Shown piece by piece: positions 9,901 through 19,700 of a DNA stretch of 64,000 nucleotides. The stretch lies in NCBI RefSeq assembly GCF_000410515.1, contig NC_021500.1, positions 744,001 through 808,000 on the forward strand, in the 5' to 3' direction. The position numbers and the translations under genes were made by a program. Every line of letters begins with the position of its first letter. Positions within the stretch are counted from its first letter, which is position 1. The notes under the pieces were generated by a model, which was not told where the DNA came from, ran no database searches, and saw only the letters and a program-made list of their open reading frames with translations. The stretch is from Enterobacter sp. R4-368 (GTDB lineage Bacteria > Pseudomonadota > Gammaproteobacteria > Enterobacterales > Enterobacteriaceae).

Positions 9901-11388
9901 TTAACCGACGCTGTGTTCAAGGCTGATAGCCAGCAGTTTTTGCGCTTCAACGGCAAACTCCAGCGGCAGTTCAGAGAAAACGTCTTTACAGAAGCCGTTG
10001 ACGATCATGGAAATGGCATCGTCTTCACTGATCCCGCGTTGCAGACAGTAGAAGAGCTGGTCTTCACCAATACGCGATGTCGTGGCTTCATGCTCAAGCT
10101 GCGCGCTGTTATTACGGCACTCGACATACGGGAAGGTGTGCGCCCCGCAATCCGGGCCAATCAGCATCGAGTCGCACTGGGTGAAATTACGGGCATTGGT
10201 CGCTGTCGGCATGATTTTCACCAGCCCGCGATAGCTGTTCTGGCTGTGTCCGGCGGAGATCCCTTTGGAAATAATCGTCGATTTGGTGTTCTTGCCGATA
10301 TGGATCATCTTGGTGCCGGTATCCGCCTGCTGATGCCCGCTGGTCAGCGCGACGGAGAAGAACTCACCGATCGAGTTATCGCCGCGCAGAATGCAGCTCG
10401 GGTATTTCCAGGTGATGGCCGAGCCCGTCTCAGATTGCGTCCACGACATCTTGCTGTTTTCGCCTTCGCACAGCGCACGCTTGGTCACAAAGTTGAGAAT
10501 GCCGCCGGTGTTGTTATCCCCCGGGAACCAGTTCTGCACCGTGGAGTATTTCACTTCCGCGTCTTTGTGGATGATCACTTCCACCACTGCCGCGTGCAGT
10601 TGATAGCTGTCGCGCACTGGTGCGGAACATCCTTCGATATAGCTGACGTAGCTTCCTTCATCCGCCACCAGAATGGTGCGCTCGAACTGGCCGGTTTTTT
10701 CCGCGTTAATGCGGAAATAGGTCGACAGTTCCATCGGGCAACGCACGCCTTTCGGGATATAGATAAACGTTCCGTCAGAGGCGACGGCGGCGTTAAGCGC
10801 GGCGAAAAAGTTGTCATTGGAAGGCACCACCGTTCCGAGGTATTTTTTAACCAGTTCCGGGTGGTCATGGATCGCCTCGCCGAACGAGCAGAAGATGATC
10901 CCTTGCTCCGACAATTTTTCCCGGTACGTCGTTGCCACCGAGACGGAGTCAAAAATGGCGTCGACCGCCACGTCTTTACCTTCGCGTACCGGAACGCCAA
11001 GCTGGTTAAAGGCCTCTTCGACCTCTTCCGTCAGCCAGGCATTTGCACCGGTCTGTTGCACCGCACCGGGCTGCGAGGCGCACGTGTCGTCGCAATTGCC
11101 ACAGGACGGTGCGGAGTAGTAACTGTAATCCTGATAATCCAGTTTTTCGTACTGCGCTTTCAGCCAGTGCGGTTCTTCCATCTCCAGCCACGCGCGGAAG
11201 GCGTTCAGGCGGAATTCGAGCATCCAATCTGGCTCGTTGCGTTTCGCTGAAATGGCCCGCACGACATCTTCATTGATGCCTTTTGCCAGCTCGTCGGTGC
11301 TCAACCGGGTAAAAAAGCCCTCTTTATAATTGAGGTTGCCGCCGGTCCAGATTTTAACATCGTCAGTTGCTTCAGTATTACGAGACAT
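9901..11388 (-). CDS. sufB: Fe-S cluster scaffold subunit SufB
   Basis: Main scaffold on which Suf clusters are built. The ATG beginning [17 protein letters not shown] gives 495 residues, identical in length to E. coli SufB; an upstream frame extension is not used. Cysteines occur in [12 protein letters not shown], in [10 protein letters not shown] and in [18 protein letters not shown]. The last block includes residues important for cluster assembly with SufD. Eight bases separate it from sufA. Confidence 0.98.
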   Translation of the reverse strand: MSRNTEATDDVKIWTGGNLNYKEGFFTRLSTDELAKGINEDVVRAISAKRNEPDWMLEFRLNAFRAWLEMEEPHWLKAQYEKLDYQDYSYYSAPSCGNCDDTCASQPGAVQQTGANAWLTEEVEEAFNQLGVPVREGKDVAVDAIFDSVSVATTYREKLSEQGIIFCSFGEAIHDHPELVKKYLGTVVPSNDNFFAALNAAVASDGTFIYIPKGVRCPMELSTYFRINAEKTGQFERTILVADEGSYVSYIEGCSAPVRDSYQLHAAVVEVIIHKDAEVKYSTVQNWFPGDNNTGGILNFVTKRALCEGENSKMSWTQSETGSAITWKYPSCILRGDNSIGEFFSVALTSGHQQADTGTKMIHIGKNTKSTIISKGISAGHSQNSYRGLVKIMPTATNARNFTQCDSMLIGPDCGAHTFPYVECRNNSAQLEHEATTSRIGEDQLFYCLQRGISEDDAISMIVNGFCKDVFSELPLEFAVEAQKLLAISLEHSVG

Positions 11389-11396
11389 AGTACCGC

Positions 11397-11753
11397 CTAT
11401 ACCCCGAAACTTTCGCCACAGCCGCATTCGTGCTGGGCTTTCGGGTTATGAAATTTGAAGATCTGATTTAAACCTTCACGCACGTAATCCACTTCGGTGC
11501 CGTCGATAAACGGCATCGCTTGCAGCGGTACGTAAAGGCGTGCGCCGTCAGATTCGTAAAGCAAATCGTCTTCGTTCGGCTCCGTCACGGTATCGAGTAC
11601 ATAGCCAAAACCTGCGCAACCCGTCTGCTTGATACCCAGCCGTACGCCGAGCACGCCGGCCTGCTTACTGGCCAGCGCACGGATATGTTCTGCAGCAGCG
11701 GGTGTCATGGTTAGCCCCCGCCACGTAAAATCTTGCGGATTAAATGATTCCAT
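11397..11753 (-). CDS. sufA: A-type Fe-S carrier SufA
   Basis: Carries and delivers Fe-S clusters to apoproteins. 118 residues with the A-type carrier cysteines in QTGCAGFGY and the C-terminal [10 protein letters not shown]. First gene of sufABCDSE; a Fur palindrome lies 45 bp upstream of the start. Confidence 0.97.
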   Translation of the reverse strand: MESFNPQDFTWRGLTMTPAAAEHIRALASKQAGVLGVRLGIKQTGCAGFGYVLDTVTEPNEDDLLYESDGARLYVPLQAMPFIDGTEVDYVREGLNQIFKFHNPKAQHECGCGESFGV

Positions 11754-11797
11754 CGTTTACCTCACATCAGCAGATCAAAGGTTCATAATGCTATGTT

Positions 11798-11816
11798 AGT
11801 GATAATGATTATCACT
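11798..11816 (-). promoter_or_regulatory. Fur box of the suf operon
   Basis: AGTGATAATGATTATCACT is a perfect 19-bp palindrome centred on G11807 and contains the 7-1-7 Fur consensus. It lies where Fur represses suf in E. coli. OxyR, IHF and IscR sites are not asserted. Confidence 0.9.
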
Positions 11817-12199
11817 TCAACCTCTTTTCCGAAGGGTTATTCCCCACAAGCCCCTTTTTTCGGCACATGGTATAAGCATAGACTCTGCGCAAAGGCTTTA
11901 CAGGTAAGTGAAAATTTGTTTAATAAATTGATAAATAATGACTTTAGCGGGCACAGCGGCGAGTAAGAGATGAAAACGAAAAGATGTATAGCCAATGCCT
12001 ATTATTGAGATAGGGTTTCGGTATTTTTTACTGTAAAAAGTGACCCGCTTATCAAAACATTATCTTTGCGCATAACGGCGTCTTAGACGCATAACCCAAA
12101 CTTCGGCGCTTTGCGTTATTAAATTAATCTCCAGTGATATCAATAGGCCGCACGTCGACGGCAAAATAGTCATAGTAAAAAGTTGAACTGGATGCTGGA
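11817..12199. other. Intergenic region upstream of the suf operon
   Basis: No gene recognised. E. coli carries ydiH and the sRNA RydB near here; I could not identify ydiH, and I cannot confirm RydB from memory. A short GAAGGG...CCCTTTTTTC stem with T run (11831-11860) could end a small plus-strand RNA. GCGTC-TTA-GACGC at about 12082 is a small hairpin. Confidence 0.4.
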
Positions 12200-12388
12200 A
12201 TGAGTGTCCGAAAGCGAGGATTTTTTACCACATTTGAGCAAGTTATGGATAAAACAGCGTTGATTTTGTTACTGCTCGCGGTGGTGGTTCTGGTGGTGGG
12301 GTTATGGTCAATTTTCAGCGAAACGCTATGGATAGTAGCCAGCTTCCTGGAAACCTTGCTTTACCCAACTATCTCCACGCCGGAGTGA
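12200..12388 (+). CDS. Small single-span membrane protein, unknown function
   Basis: 62 residues. A basic N-terminus is followed by a strongly hydrophobic segment of about 24 residues at 19-42 (TALILLLLAVVVLVVGLWS and onward) and a short polar tail ending STPE. An internal ATG (12245) would give a 47-residue form starting MDKTALILL, more typical of small inner-membrane proteins; neither start has a strong ribosome site. The next frame starts five bases after the stop, suggesting an operon with the interrupted frame and the hydrolase. I do not recognise a family. Confidence 0.5.
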   Translation: MSVRKRGFFTTFEQVMDKTALILLLLAVVVLVVGLWSIFSETLWIVASFLETLLYPTISTPE

Positions 12389-12392
12389 GGTT

Positions 12393-12548
12393 ATGGTGTT
12401 CTGGCCGCTCTAGCGAAAATGGCACTGGGATAAGAAAAAACGTTCAAAAAATAAGAAATTACTCCCTCATTTCTCAGATGAAGTCAGTTATCTTCGTTTT
12501 TTTGAAAATGCGCTCACGTCGCTGAGCCATCAAACAAGGAGAGTATTG
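12393..12548 (+). pseudogene. Amber-interrupted reading frame fused in frame to the hydrolase
   Basis: ATG at 12393 reads MVFWPL, then TAG at 12411-12413. It is then open for 45 codons, beginning RKWHWDKKKRSKNKK, directly into the hydrolase ATG at 12549 with no further stop. The post-stop stretch is basic, then has a plausible helix (SDEVSYLRFFENALTSL). It may be a decayed small gene, or chance. No ATG or GTG with a ribosome site is visible after the amber codon before 12549. Confidence 0.35.
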
Positions 12549-13340
12549 ATGAATGCAAAACCAATGATGTCTTATTTAGATAGCGGAACGGGTTTTCCCG
12601 TGCTGTTGGGCCACAGCTATTTGTTTGATAAATCGATGTGGTCGCCGCAAATTGAAACGCTCAGCCAGCACTTTCGTGTGATAGCGCCAGATTTGTGGGG
12701 ACATGGCGAATCCCCCGCGTTGCCAGGCTCCCCCTCCTCTCTGGCCGATATTGCTGCAGACCATTTGGCTTTAATGGATTCGCTCAATATCGACCAGTTT
12801 GCCGTGGTCGGCTTGTCGGTTGGTGGAATGTGGGGAGCAGAACTCGCTGCCGCCGCACCTGCGCGGGTTAAGGCGATGATGTTATTTGATACCTTTATCG
12901 GCGATGAAACCGATCTGGCGCGAGAGCGTTATTTCGCGATGCTCAACGCCATCGATGCGACTGGCACCCTTCCCCCGGAGTTACTCGACTATATCGTCGG
13001 TCAATTTTATTCGCAGTTTGCCGCGCCCGCAGATGTTCAGCAACTCACCGCTTATCTTTCCTCACTTTCTGCTGAGCAACTTCGCAGCAGTATTGTGCCG
13101 CTCGGTAAATTGATTTTCGGTCGACCAGATCGGATGACCATTCTGGATTCTGTGGCTTGTCCGGCGCATGTGGCAACTGGTGAACTGGATCTGCCGCGCC
13201 CGCCCGTGGAAGGGCGACAGATGGCTGAAGCATTAGGTTGTCAATTCACGCTGATTCCAAATGCGGCGCATATCAGTAACCGGGAAAATCCTGAATGTGT
13301 TTCACAATTGATCGTCGATTTCATGAAACAACATTGTTGA
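12549..13340 (+). CDS. Alpha/beta hydrolase
   Basis: 263 residues with the alpha/beta hydrolase fold: oxyanion region LLGHSYLFDKSMW, PDLWGHGES, nucleophile serine 90 in GLSVGGMWG, and catalytic histidine in NAAHISNRENPE near the C-terminus. The GHGES and AHI/NxENP pattern is typical of small esterases and lactonases related to 3-oxoadipate enol-lactonase, but substrate cannot be assigned. No signal peptide, so probably cytosolic. AAGGAGAG precedes the ATG. The gene stands in an accessory block between suf and menI. Confidence 0.85.
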   Translation: MNAKPMMSYLDSGTGFPVLLGHSYLFDKSMWSPQIETLSQHFRVIAPDLWGHGESPALPGSPSSLADIAADHLALMDSLNIDQFAVVGLSVGGMWGAELAAAAPARVKAMMLFDTFIGDETDLARERYFAMLNAIDATGTLPPELLDYIVGQFYSQFAAPADVQQLTAYLSSLSAEQLRSSIVPLGKLIFGRPDRMTILDSVACPAHVATGELDLPRPPVEGRQMAEALGCQFTLIPNAAHISNRENPECVSQLIVDFMKQHC

Positions 13341-13415
13341 TCCCTCATTACATTGCGAAAGCCAGGTAATTAGCCCACCCGGCGATAGTCTATTGCTAAC
13401 CCTTTAATTAACCGG

Positions 13416-13447
13416 ACGGGAAATACGTTTCCCGTTCGTTCTTCTTG
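13416..13447 (+). terminator. Probable terminator of the hydrolase gene
   Basis: ACGGGAAA, loop TACG, TTTCCCGT, followed by a T-rich stretch (TCGTTCTTCTTG). Confidence 0.6.
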
Positions 13448-13889
13448 TTATTCGAGACCAGGTTATTACTGTCATAAAACTGTCATTATATTTTTATGTT
13501 TGGCCATCTATTTTTAAACGCATCCTGAATACACCTTCAATACCTCGGTTAAACAGCAAGGCCCAAAAAACGAATAAAGATCCAGGCTTATAAACACGCG
13601 TGCATTACCAGCAGACATCTTACTAATGGTTAATATTGTTAATTCATTCGTGCTTTATTGTCATAAGCCAAACATCGGGCAGGAGCGCGTTAAGCATATT
13701 GGCGGCCAGTTACCTTTCTCACAACAAAACAACAACCTAACACAAACTCATTGTAAGTCTAACCACCACAAAACCGCCAAAATATAAATATTAAGAATAA
13801 TCTTCTTTGTTAATTTATAGATTTAAGCGATCATTTTCATGATAGTAATAGATATAGACTATCAAAATAAGATAATCGATCATTTAAAA

Positions 13890-13932
13890 CAATTTTCAAT
13901 CATTATCAGGGCCTGTGTAGAATTGAAAATTG
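13890..13932. repeat. 11-bp perfect inverted repeat upstream of the EAL gene
   Basis: CAATTTTCAAT at 13890-13900 and ATTGAAAATTG at 13922-13932 are exact reverse complements, separated by 21 bp. The right arm ends 47 bp before the preferred start. The roughly three-turn centre-to-centre spacing would suit two dimers of one regulator, or an RNA stem-loop in the leader. Confidence 0.75.
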
Positions 13933-13979
13933 TTTATTAAGAATGTCCTGTTCTTTTGAGTAAGGGCGAAATCAGGAAA

Positions 13980-14720
13980 ATGAAAATTAACACACTGGAA
14001 ATTAATGGCAGAAAATTCCTGATGACGGCAGAGTTTCATCCCATCATTACTCTCTCAGGAAAAAACATTCTCCGCTATCAAGCGGTGGCGCAATTTTATA
14101 ACGCTGAGGATTTTCTCATTCCCGCAGAGCAAATAGCCGCTCTGCTGGAAGAAACGGCGGTCAGCAGAAAAGTAACCGATTTTATTTTTGAAGTTATTTG
14201 TCATGTACTAAAAATGAAAGAAACAATGACGGTTTCATTCATTTTATCGTCGCAGCTGGCTAATGATATGGATCATCTTACCCAGCTCCTTGAACGCTGC
14301 CAGCACAGTAATATTGCCCCGCAACGTATCGAAATTGAGGTCAGTGACAAAATGACTTATCCTCAATTTATCAGTAAGTTACCTTCATTAAAGAAAGCCA
14401 AAGAGTATGGCTTTATGGTTTCACTCGGTAAATTTGGCTGTGGAAATGAACATGCAGAGCGCCTGCAATTGTTTGCGTTCAATACTATTAAAATCGATCG
14501 CTCCCTTGTCGATGGCATTGCCCGCCACCCGGCAAAACTTTCAACACTGCACCGTTTCATTGACAGCGTAATACCTGCCGGGACGAACGTGATTTGTGAA
14601 GGCGTGGATAGCACAGCCGACCTCGCTCTGCTTAACAGGTATAACGCCGGCGGTATTCAGGGGTACACCTTTTCCCGCCCGCTAACCTTTAAGCAACTCC
14701 AGTTACTGGAGGGATTTTAA
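13980..14720 (+). CDS. Degenerate EAL-domain protein (probably without phosphodiesterase activity)
   Basis: 246 residues, a stand-alone EAL fold. The signature EAL position reads RYQAVAQFY, so the catalytic glutamate is missing. The DDFGTG loop is replaced by SLGKFGCGNEH. Still recognisable are RIEIEVSD, IKIDRSLVDGI, VICEGVDS and GIQGYTFSRPL. Loss of metal ligands suggests a regulatory protein that acts by protein contact, like YdiV, rather than a c-di-GMP phosphodiesterase. The ATG is preferred over an in-frame TTG eight codons upstream; AGGA lies close before it. Base composition is more AT-rich than neighbouring core genes. A true YdiV is also present at 33 kb. Confidence 0.8.
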   Translation: MKINTLEINGRKFLMTAEFHPIITLSGKNILRYQAVAQFYNAEDFLIPAEQIAALLEETAVSRKVTDFIFEVICHVLKMKETMTVSFILSSQLANDMDHLTQLLERCQHSNIAPQRIEIEVSDKMTYPQFISKLPSLKKAKEYGFMVSLGKFGCGNEHAERLQLFAFNTIKIDRSLVDGIARHPAKLSTLHRFIDSVIPAGTNVICEGVDSTADLALLNRYNAGGIQGYTFSRPLTFKQLQLLEGF

Positions 14721-14785
14721 ACTCACATAAAAGCCGCTGGCGGGTGATTGGGTAAAGGCGCTATCCCAGGCAGGCTGCCCGTGTA

Positions 14786-15142
14786 CTATTCCTCTGCGTT
14801 TTCGCGGGTGCAGACGATCGCTTTATCGTTGGTGTGCTTGCTGTCCGCATAGAAGAAGGCTTTTTTACCCGTTTCGATCTGCGTGATGATATGGATCGCC
14901 GCCCAGTTGGTAGCCTTATTTTGATCCTGGCTGTCGGTATAAATCAGCGAGCGGCCGGAATATTGATCGGAGATATCATACGGATTCTCCTGTGGATTCG
15001 TGTAATGTCGACCATTGACAGTGAGCCCATCCGGTTCGACGCTGGCGCGGTATTCATCACACTGCAGCGTGATACCCGCAGCCGATGAATACGCCGATAA
15101 TAAGGCTAAACAGCCGCCCGCAATAAACTTGACCATAACCAT
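14786..15142 (-). CDS. Small exported protein, unknown function
   Basis: 118 residues. An N-terminal signal peptide (KFIAGGCLALLSAYSSAAG) is followed by a mature part of about 95 residues with two cysteines, in LQCDEYRAS and IVCTREN, which could form a disulfide in the periplasm. A second ATG two codons in (MVKF) is an alternative start. It lies tail-to-tail with the EAL gene and upstream of lpxP on the same strand direction. I do not recognise a family. Confidence 0.65.
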   Translation of the reverse strand: MVMVKFIAGGCLALLSAYSSAAGITLQCDEYRASVEPDGLTVNGRHYTNPQENPYDISDQYSGRSLIYTDSQDQNKATNWAAIHIITQIETGKKAFFYADSKHTNDKAIVCTRENAEE

Positions 15143-15165
15143 CCCGTATACATGTTGTTGGCAAC

Positions 15166-15196
15166 AGAATAATACAACGCCCCTGAGAAGGGGCGC
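15166..15196 (-). terminator. lpxP terminator
   Basis: Read leftward: CGCCCCT, loop TCTC, AGGGGCG, then TTGTATTATT, beginning about 11 bases after the lpxP stop. Confidence 0.75.
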
Positions 15197-15207
15197 GTTA
15201 ACAAAGG

Positions 15208-16125
15208 TTAGTTATAAAGCGAAGGTTCGCCGACCGGGCGGGTTTTAAAACGCCGGTGGATCCAGAGATACTGCTCCGGTGCGCGCAGAATTTCGCGCTC
15301 AATCACTTTGTTCATGTAACTGGCGGCAGCAAACTCATCCTGAACCGGATAGTCGTTCAGCGCCTGGCCGATATGCAGCGAATAACCGGAGCAATCCTCT
15401 TTACGCACCATCGTGACCGTCAACATTTTCGCCCCGGAAAGGCGCGATAAAACGTAGGTGCCGTTGGTGGTGGCCGCGTTTTGCACACTGAAGAACGGGG
15501 CGAAAATACTGCCTTTGCGACCGTAGTCCTGATCCGGCGCGAACCAAACGGCTTCCCCTTGTTTCAGCGCATTGACCAGACCTTTCAGGTTACGGCGATC
15601 AATCATCGATTTATTGGAACGCATACGCCCGCGCGTCTGTACCCATTCCATCAACGCATTATTATGCGGGCGATAGGTTGCCATCATTGGCTGACAAAGC
15701 CCCATTACGCGCCCGCCCAGCTCCAGCGACATAAAATGCACGCCGACCACCATCACACCACGCTGGCTGGCCTGGGCGGTCTGCAAATGCTGATAGCCTT
15801 CGACATCAAACCAGCGGCGTACACGCTTATCCGACCAGAACCACGCCATGCCGGTTTCAATCAACCCCATGCCCAACGACATAAAATTTTTCGCAATCAG
15901 CCGCTCACGCAGTTCATCGCTCATATGGGGGAAACATAATTCGAGATTACGGCGGGCGATACGCTCACGGCGCTGCAGGAATCGACGTGATTGCCGCCCC
16001 AGCCCCGCGCCAAGGCGGGCAAGAACAGGATAAGGAAGTTGAACGAGCAGCCAGAGCAAACCTAATCCGGCCCATGTCACCCAATGGCGTGGGTGTAAAA
16101 ATTCGCGCTTAAACGGTGTCATCAT
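15208..16125 (-). CDS. lpxP: Lipid A palmitoleoyl acyltransferase (cold-induced), LpxP
   Basis: Inner-membrane enzyme that adds a secondary acyl chain (palmitoleate in the cold) to Kdo2-lipid IVA in place of laurate. 305 residues with an N-terminal membrane anchor (WAGLGLLWLLVQLPYPVL), the catalytic HX4E motif in GVHFMSLELGGRVMG, and RPHNNALMEWVQTRGRMRSN. It matches E. coli LpxP (GVHFMSLELGGRVMGLC, ending KTRPVGESSLY) much better than LpxL. In E. coli lpxP lies elsewhere, so its place beside menI is a local peculiarity. Confidence 0.93.
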   Translation of the reverse strand: MMTPFKREFLHPRHWVTWAGLGLLWLLVQLPYPVLARLGAGLGRQSRRFLQRRERIARRNLELCFPHMSDELRERLIAKNFMSLGMGLIETGMAWFWSDKRVRRWFDVEGYQHLQTAQASQRGVMVVGVHFMSLELGGRVMGLCQPMMATYRPHNNALMEWVQTRGRMRSNKSMIDRRNLKGLVNALKQGEAVWFAPDQDYGRKGSIFAPFFSVQNAATTNGTYVLSRLSGAKMLTVTMVRKEDCSGYSLHIGQALNDYPVQDEFAAASYMNKVIEREILRAPEQYLWIHRRFKTRPVGEPSLYN

Positions 16126-16305
16126 TGTTACCTAAAAGCCTTAATTCAGTAGCGCTTAAAGAGACAATGAATCACTTCATCAGGTCATTACGCGTTACAG
16201 CCACTCGCGTCGGTTGCTGACAACCGGGCGGTACATCCAGTGCCGGACAATATAGCACGAAGAGCTAAAATCTAATGCGCAGAATAATGAATAAAAAATG
16301 AAGAT

Positions 16306-16330
16306 TTTTCGGCGGTTATACCGCCGAAAA
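16306..16330 (-). terminator. menI terminator
   Basis: TTTTCGGCGG, loop TTATA, CCGCCGAAAA. Read leftward it follows the menI stop by a few bases and is followed by T-rich DNA. Confidence 0.85.
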
Positions 16331-16333
16331 TGA

Positions 16334-16744
16334 TTAGACAATTGCCGTGGTCAGCCGTGATGAACAACACAGGCGGGATTGTTCGTCATAAATATCGATT
16401 TGCCAGACCTGATGCCGCCCCCCCGTATGCAGCGCCCGACAAACACCGCGCACACGCCCGCTGCGCACCGAGCGCAAGTGGTTAGCGTTGACCTCCAGCC
16501 CCACCACTTTCTGTTCCCCTTCCGTACACAAATAGCCGGCAACAGAACCGAGCGTTTCCGCCAGCACCACCGACGCACCACCGTGTAACAGGCCAAACGG
16601 CTGATGAGTTCGTTGATCTACCGGCATGCTCGCCTCCAGCGCATCGTCACTGATGCGTTCAAAGCGAATATCCAGCAACCCCACCATATTGCCATCACCC
16701 ATTGCATTCAGGGCTTCCAGCGTAACCGCACGTTTCCAGATCAT
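16334..16744 (-). CDS. menI: 1,4-dihydroxy-2-naphthoyl-CoA hydrolase
   Basis: Hotdog-fold thioesterase of the menaquinone pathway (former YdiI). It releases 1,4-dihydroxy-2-naphthoate from its CoA ester. 136 residues as in E. coli, with the active-site block PFGLLHGGASVVLAETLGS containing the catalytic glutamate, then ANHLRSVRSG. The ATG overlaps the ydiJ stop by four bases (ATGA), so the two are co-translated. Confidence 0.97.
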   Translation of the reverse strand: MIWKRAVTLEALNAMGDGNMVGLLDIRFERISDDALEASMPVDQRTHQPFGLLHGGASVVLAETLGSVAGYLCTEGEQKVVGLEVNANHLRSVRSGRVRGVCRALHTGGRHQVWQIDIYDEQSRLCCSSRLTTAIV

Positions 16745-19700
16745 CCCAAAATCTCCAGCAATGCCTGTAGTGGATGGCGCACGCCATTCCCTTCGATTCG
16801 TTTAACCTGGCTGCGGCAAGAGTAGCCGGTTGCCAGACAGCGATTACGCGGCAAACGCTGCATCGCCTGATGCCAGGAAAGCTCATAAATGCCCAGCGAA
16901 CTGGCATGGTTCTTCACTTCATGACCATAGGTTCCGGCCATGCCGCAGCAGCCAACACTGACATTTTCCAGTACCGCGCCGAAACGCGCAAAAATCGACG
17001 CCCATTGCCCCGTAGCACCCGGTAGCGCAGTCACTTCTGTGCAGTGGCCGAACAGATACCAGGGCTCACCGCTGAGCGCGCGTTCACCGATGTTATCCAG
17101 CGCCGCTGGCAGCCATTCATGCACCAGTTGCACATGAAAGTCCCCACGCTTATCGCCTAACGCCAGCTTGTACTCGTCGCGGTAGCAGAGCACCAGCGCC
17201 GGGTCGACGCCGACCATCGGCATGCCCAGTTGTGCCACGCGGTTAAGGAAATCTGCGGTTTTTTGCGCCGTTTTGGCAAAGCGATTCAGGAAACCTTTAA
17301 TGTGTTGCGCCTTGCCGTTTGGCGAGAAAGGCAACACGACCGGCGCGAAGCCAAGCCGTTCGACCAGACGAACAAAATCCGCTACGACCTGCGCATCGTA
17401 ATAGCTGGTAAATGGATCCTGCACCACCAGCACAGTTTTCGCTTTCTGCGCGGCATCGAGCTGTTCAAGCTGCTCAAGCGTCATGTTCGCCGTGCGATGC
17501 CCGACCATCTGACGCTGCAATGACGGCACCGACAGCAACGGTAAATCCACCATGCCGATATGCTTCGCGGAAAGGGAACGCACCCACGGCTGGCTCATAA
17601 AAAAGTTAAATGTTTTCGGTGCGCGCGCCATTAATGGCGCATAGCTCTCAACCGTGGCGACCAGATGATCGCGTACCGGGCGCAGATAACGGCTGTGATA
17701 GAGCTGCAGGAAGCGTGACCGGAACTCCGGCACATCAATCTTGATCGGGCATTGTGTAGAGCACGCTTTACAGGCCAGGCAGCCGGACATCGCTTCTTTA
17801 ACTTCATGCGAGAAATCATACTCGCCGCGACGGGCATGCCAGCTATTGCGCGTACGCTCGATTAATGTGCGCAAACTGGCCCGCTTTTCCGGCAGCTCTT
17901 TTTCCAGCTTAATTGGATCGATGCCACGATCGGCCAGCAGACGCAGCCATTCACGCACCAGCGTTGCCCGCCCTTTTGGCGAATGAATACGGTTCGCCGA
18001 GATTTTCATCGACGGGCACATCGGGCTTTTCACATCGAAATTAAAGCATAAGCCGTTACCGTTACACTCCATGGCGCCACGCCATGAGGAACGCACGGCA
18101 ATAGGAATTTGCCGGTCAAGCGTACCGCGCTTAACGTCATCCACCTTCTTCATCGGCGCATCGATGCCTTCAGGCGGGCAAATTTTACCTGGGTTCAGCC
18201 GGTTTTCCGGATCGAACGCCGCTTTGATTTTGCGTAACTCACCATACAACTGCTCGCCAAAAAACGCCGGGCTATATTCGGCGCGGAAACCTTTCCCGTG
18301 CTCGCCCCACAGCAAACCGCCATATTTTGCCGTCAACGCCACCACATCATCCGAAATGGATTTCATCAGCACTTCTTGCTGCGGATCGCACATATCCAGC
18401 GCGGGCCGCACATGCAGCACCCCGGCATCGACATGACCAAACATGCCGTAGCTCAGGCCATGTCCATCAAGCAGCGCACGGAATTCAACGATGTAATCCG
18501 CCAGATGTTCCGGCGGCACGCAGGTATCTTCCGCGAAGGGAATCGGCTTGGCCGCGCCTTTCGCGTTCCCTAATAACCCCACGGCTTTTTTACGCATGGC
18601 GTAAATGCGCTCAATGCCCGTCAGATCTTCGCACAATTGCCAGCCAATCACGCCGCCTTCACCCTTAGCCATTAACGTATCGAGGCGCTGGCACAGCGAC
18701 TGCACCTGCGCATCAATCAGCGGCTGATCGTCACCGGCAAACTCAACAATATTCAGGCCAAGCAGGGTTTTGTCCGGCACATCGGTAATCAGCTCTTTCA
18801 CCGAATGCCAGACAATATCTTCCCGCGCCAGATTGAGCACTTTCGAATCTACGGTTTCGACGGAGAGCGCCCGCGCTTCCACCATAAACGGCGCATTGCG
18901 CAGCGCGGAATCAAACGAATCATATTTAACGTTCACCAGACGGCGAACTTTCGGCAGCGGCGTGATATCAAGGCGCGCTTCGGTAATAAACGCCAGCGTC
19001 CCTTCTGAGCCGGTCAGAATGCGGGTTAAATCAAATTCGGTCATCTCGTCATTAAACACATGACGCAGATCGTAACCGGTAAGAAAACGGTTCAGTTTGG
19101 GGAAGTTATCCAGAATCAGCTGACGGTTATCGCGACAGCGCTCCAGCACCGTTTTATAGATACGCCCGATAGCGGTGCTGGCATTACCCAGCGTTTCTGC
19201 CAGCGCCACCGGCATCGCCTGCGTATCGAGGATATCGCCACCCAGTAACACAGCGCGGACACCCAGCACATGGTCGGAAGTTTTCCCGTAAACAAGAGAA
19301 CCCTGCCCGGAAGCGTCGGTGTTGATCATTCCCCCCAGGGTCGCGCGGTTGCTGGTCGACAGCTCCGGCGCGAAGAAGAAACCGTAAGGTTTCAAATACT
19401 GATTGAGCTGATCTTTGATAACGCCTGCTTCAACGCGCACCCATCCCTCTTCAGGATTGATTTCCATAATGCGGTTCATATAGCGGGACATATCAACGAT
19501 GATGCCCTGGTTCAGCGCCTGGCCATTGGTGCCGGTACCGCCGCCGCGCGGAGTAAAGACTAGCGTACGAAAACGCGGCTCGGCAGCGAGGCGTGTGATC
19601 AAGGCAACGTCGGACGTTGAACGAGGGAAAACGACGGCATCGGGTAATAGCTGGTAAATACTGTTGTCTGTCGCCATCGTTAGCCTGTCGGCGTAGCTGG

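Larger units (their letters stand above)
13341..13979. other. Long AT-rich intergenic region before the EAL gene
   Basis: No gene recognised. It holds the hydrolase terminator near its left end and an 11-bp inverted repeat just before the EAL gene (both listed). The middle (about 13500-13880) is AT-rich with no frame of note. Confidence 0.6.

Noticed and set aside
9913..11250. 445-codon open frame antisense to sufB
   Set aside because: Mirrors sufB codon by codon; no independent start signals or recognisable domain.
11831..11860. Possible RydB sRNA or small-RNA terminator upstream of suf
   Set aside because: Only a weak stem plus T run; I cannot match it to RydB from memory.
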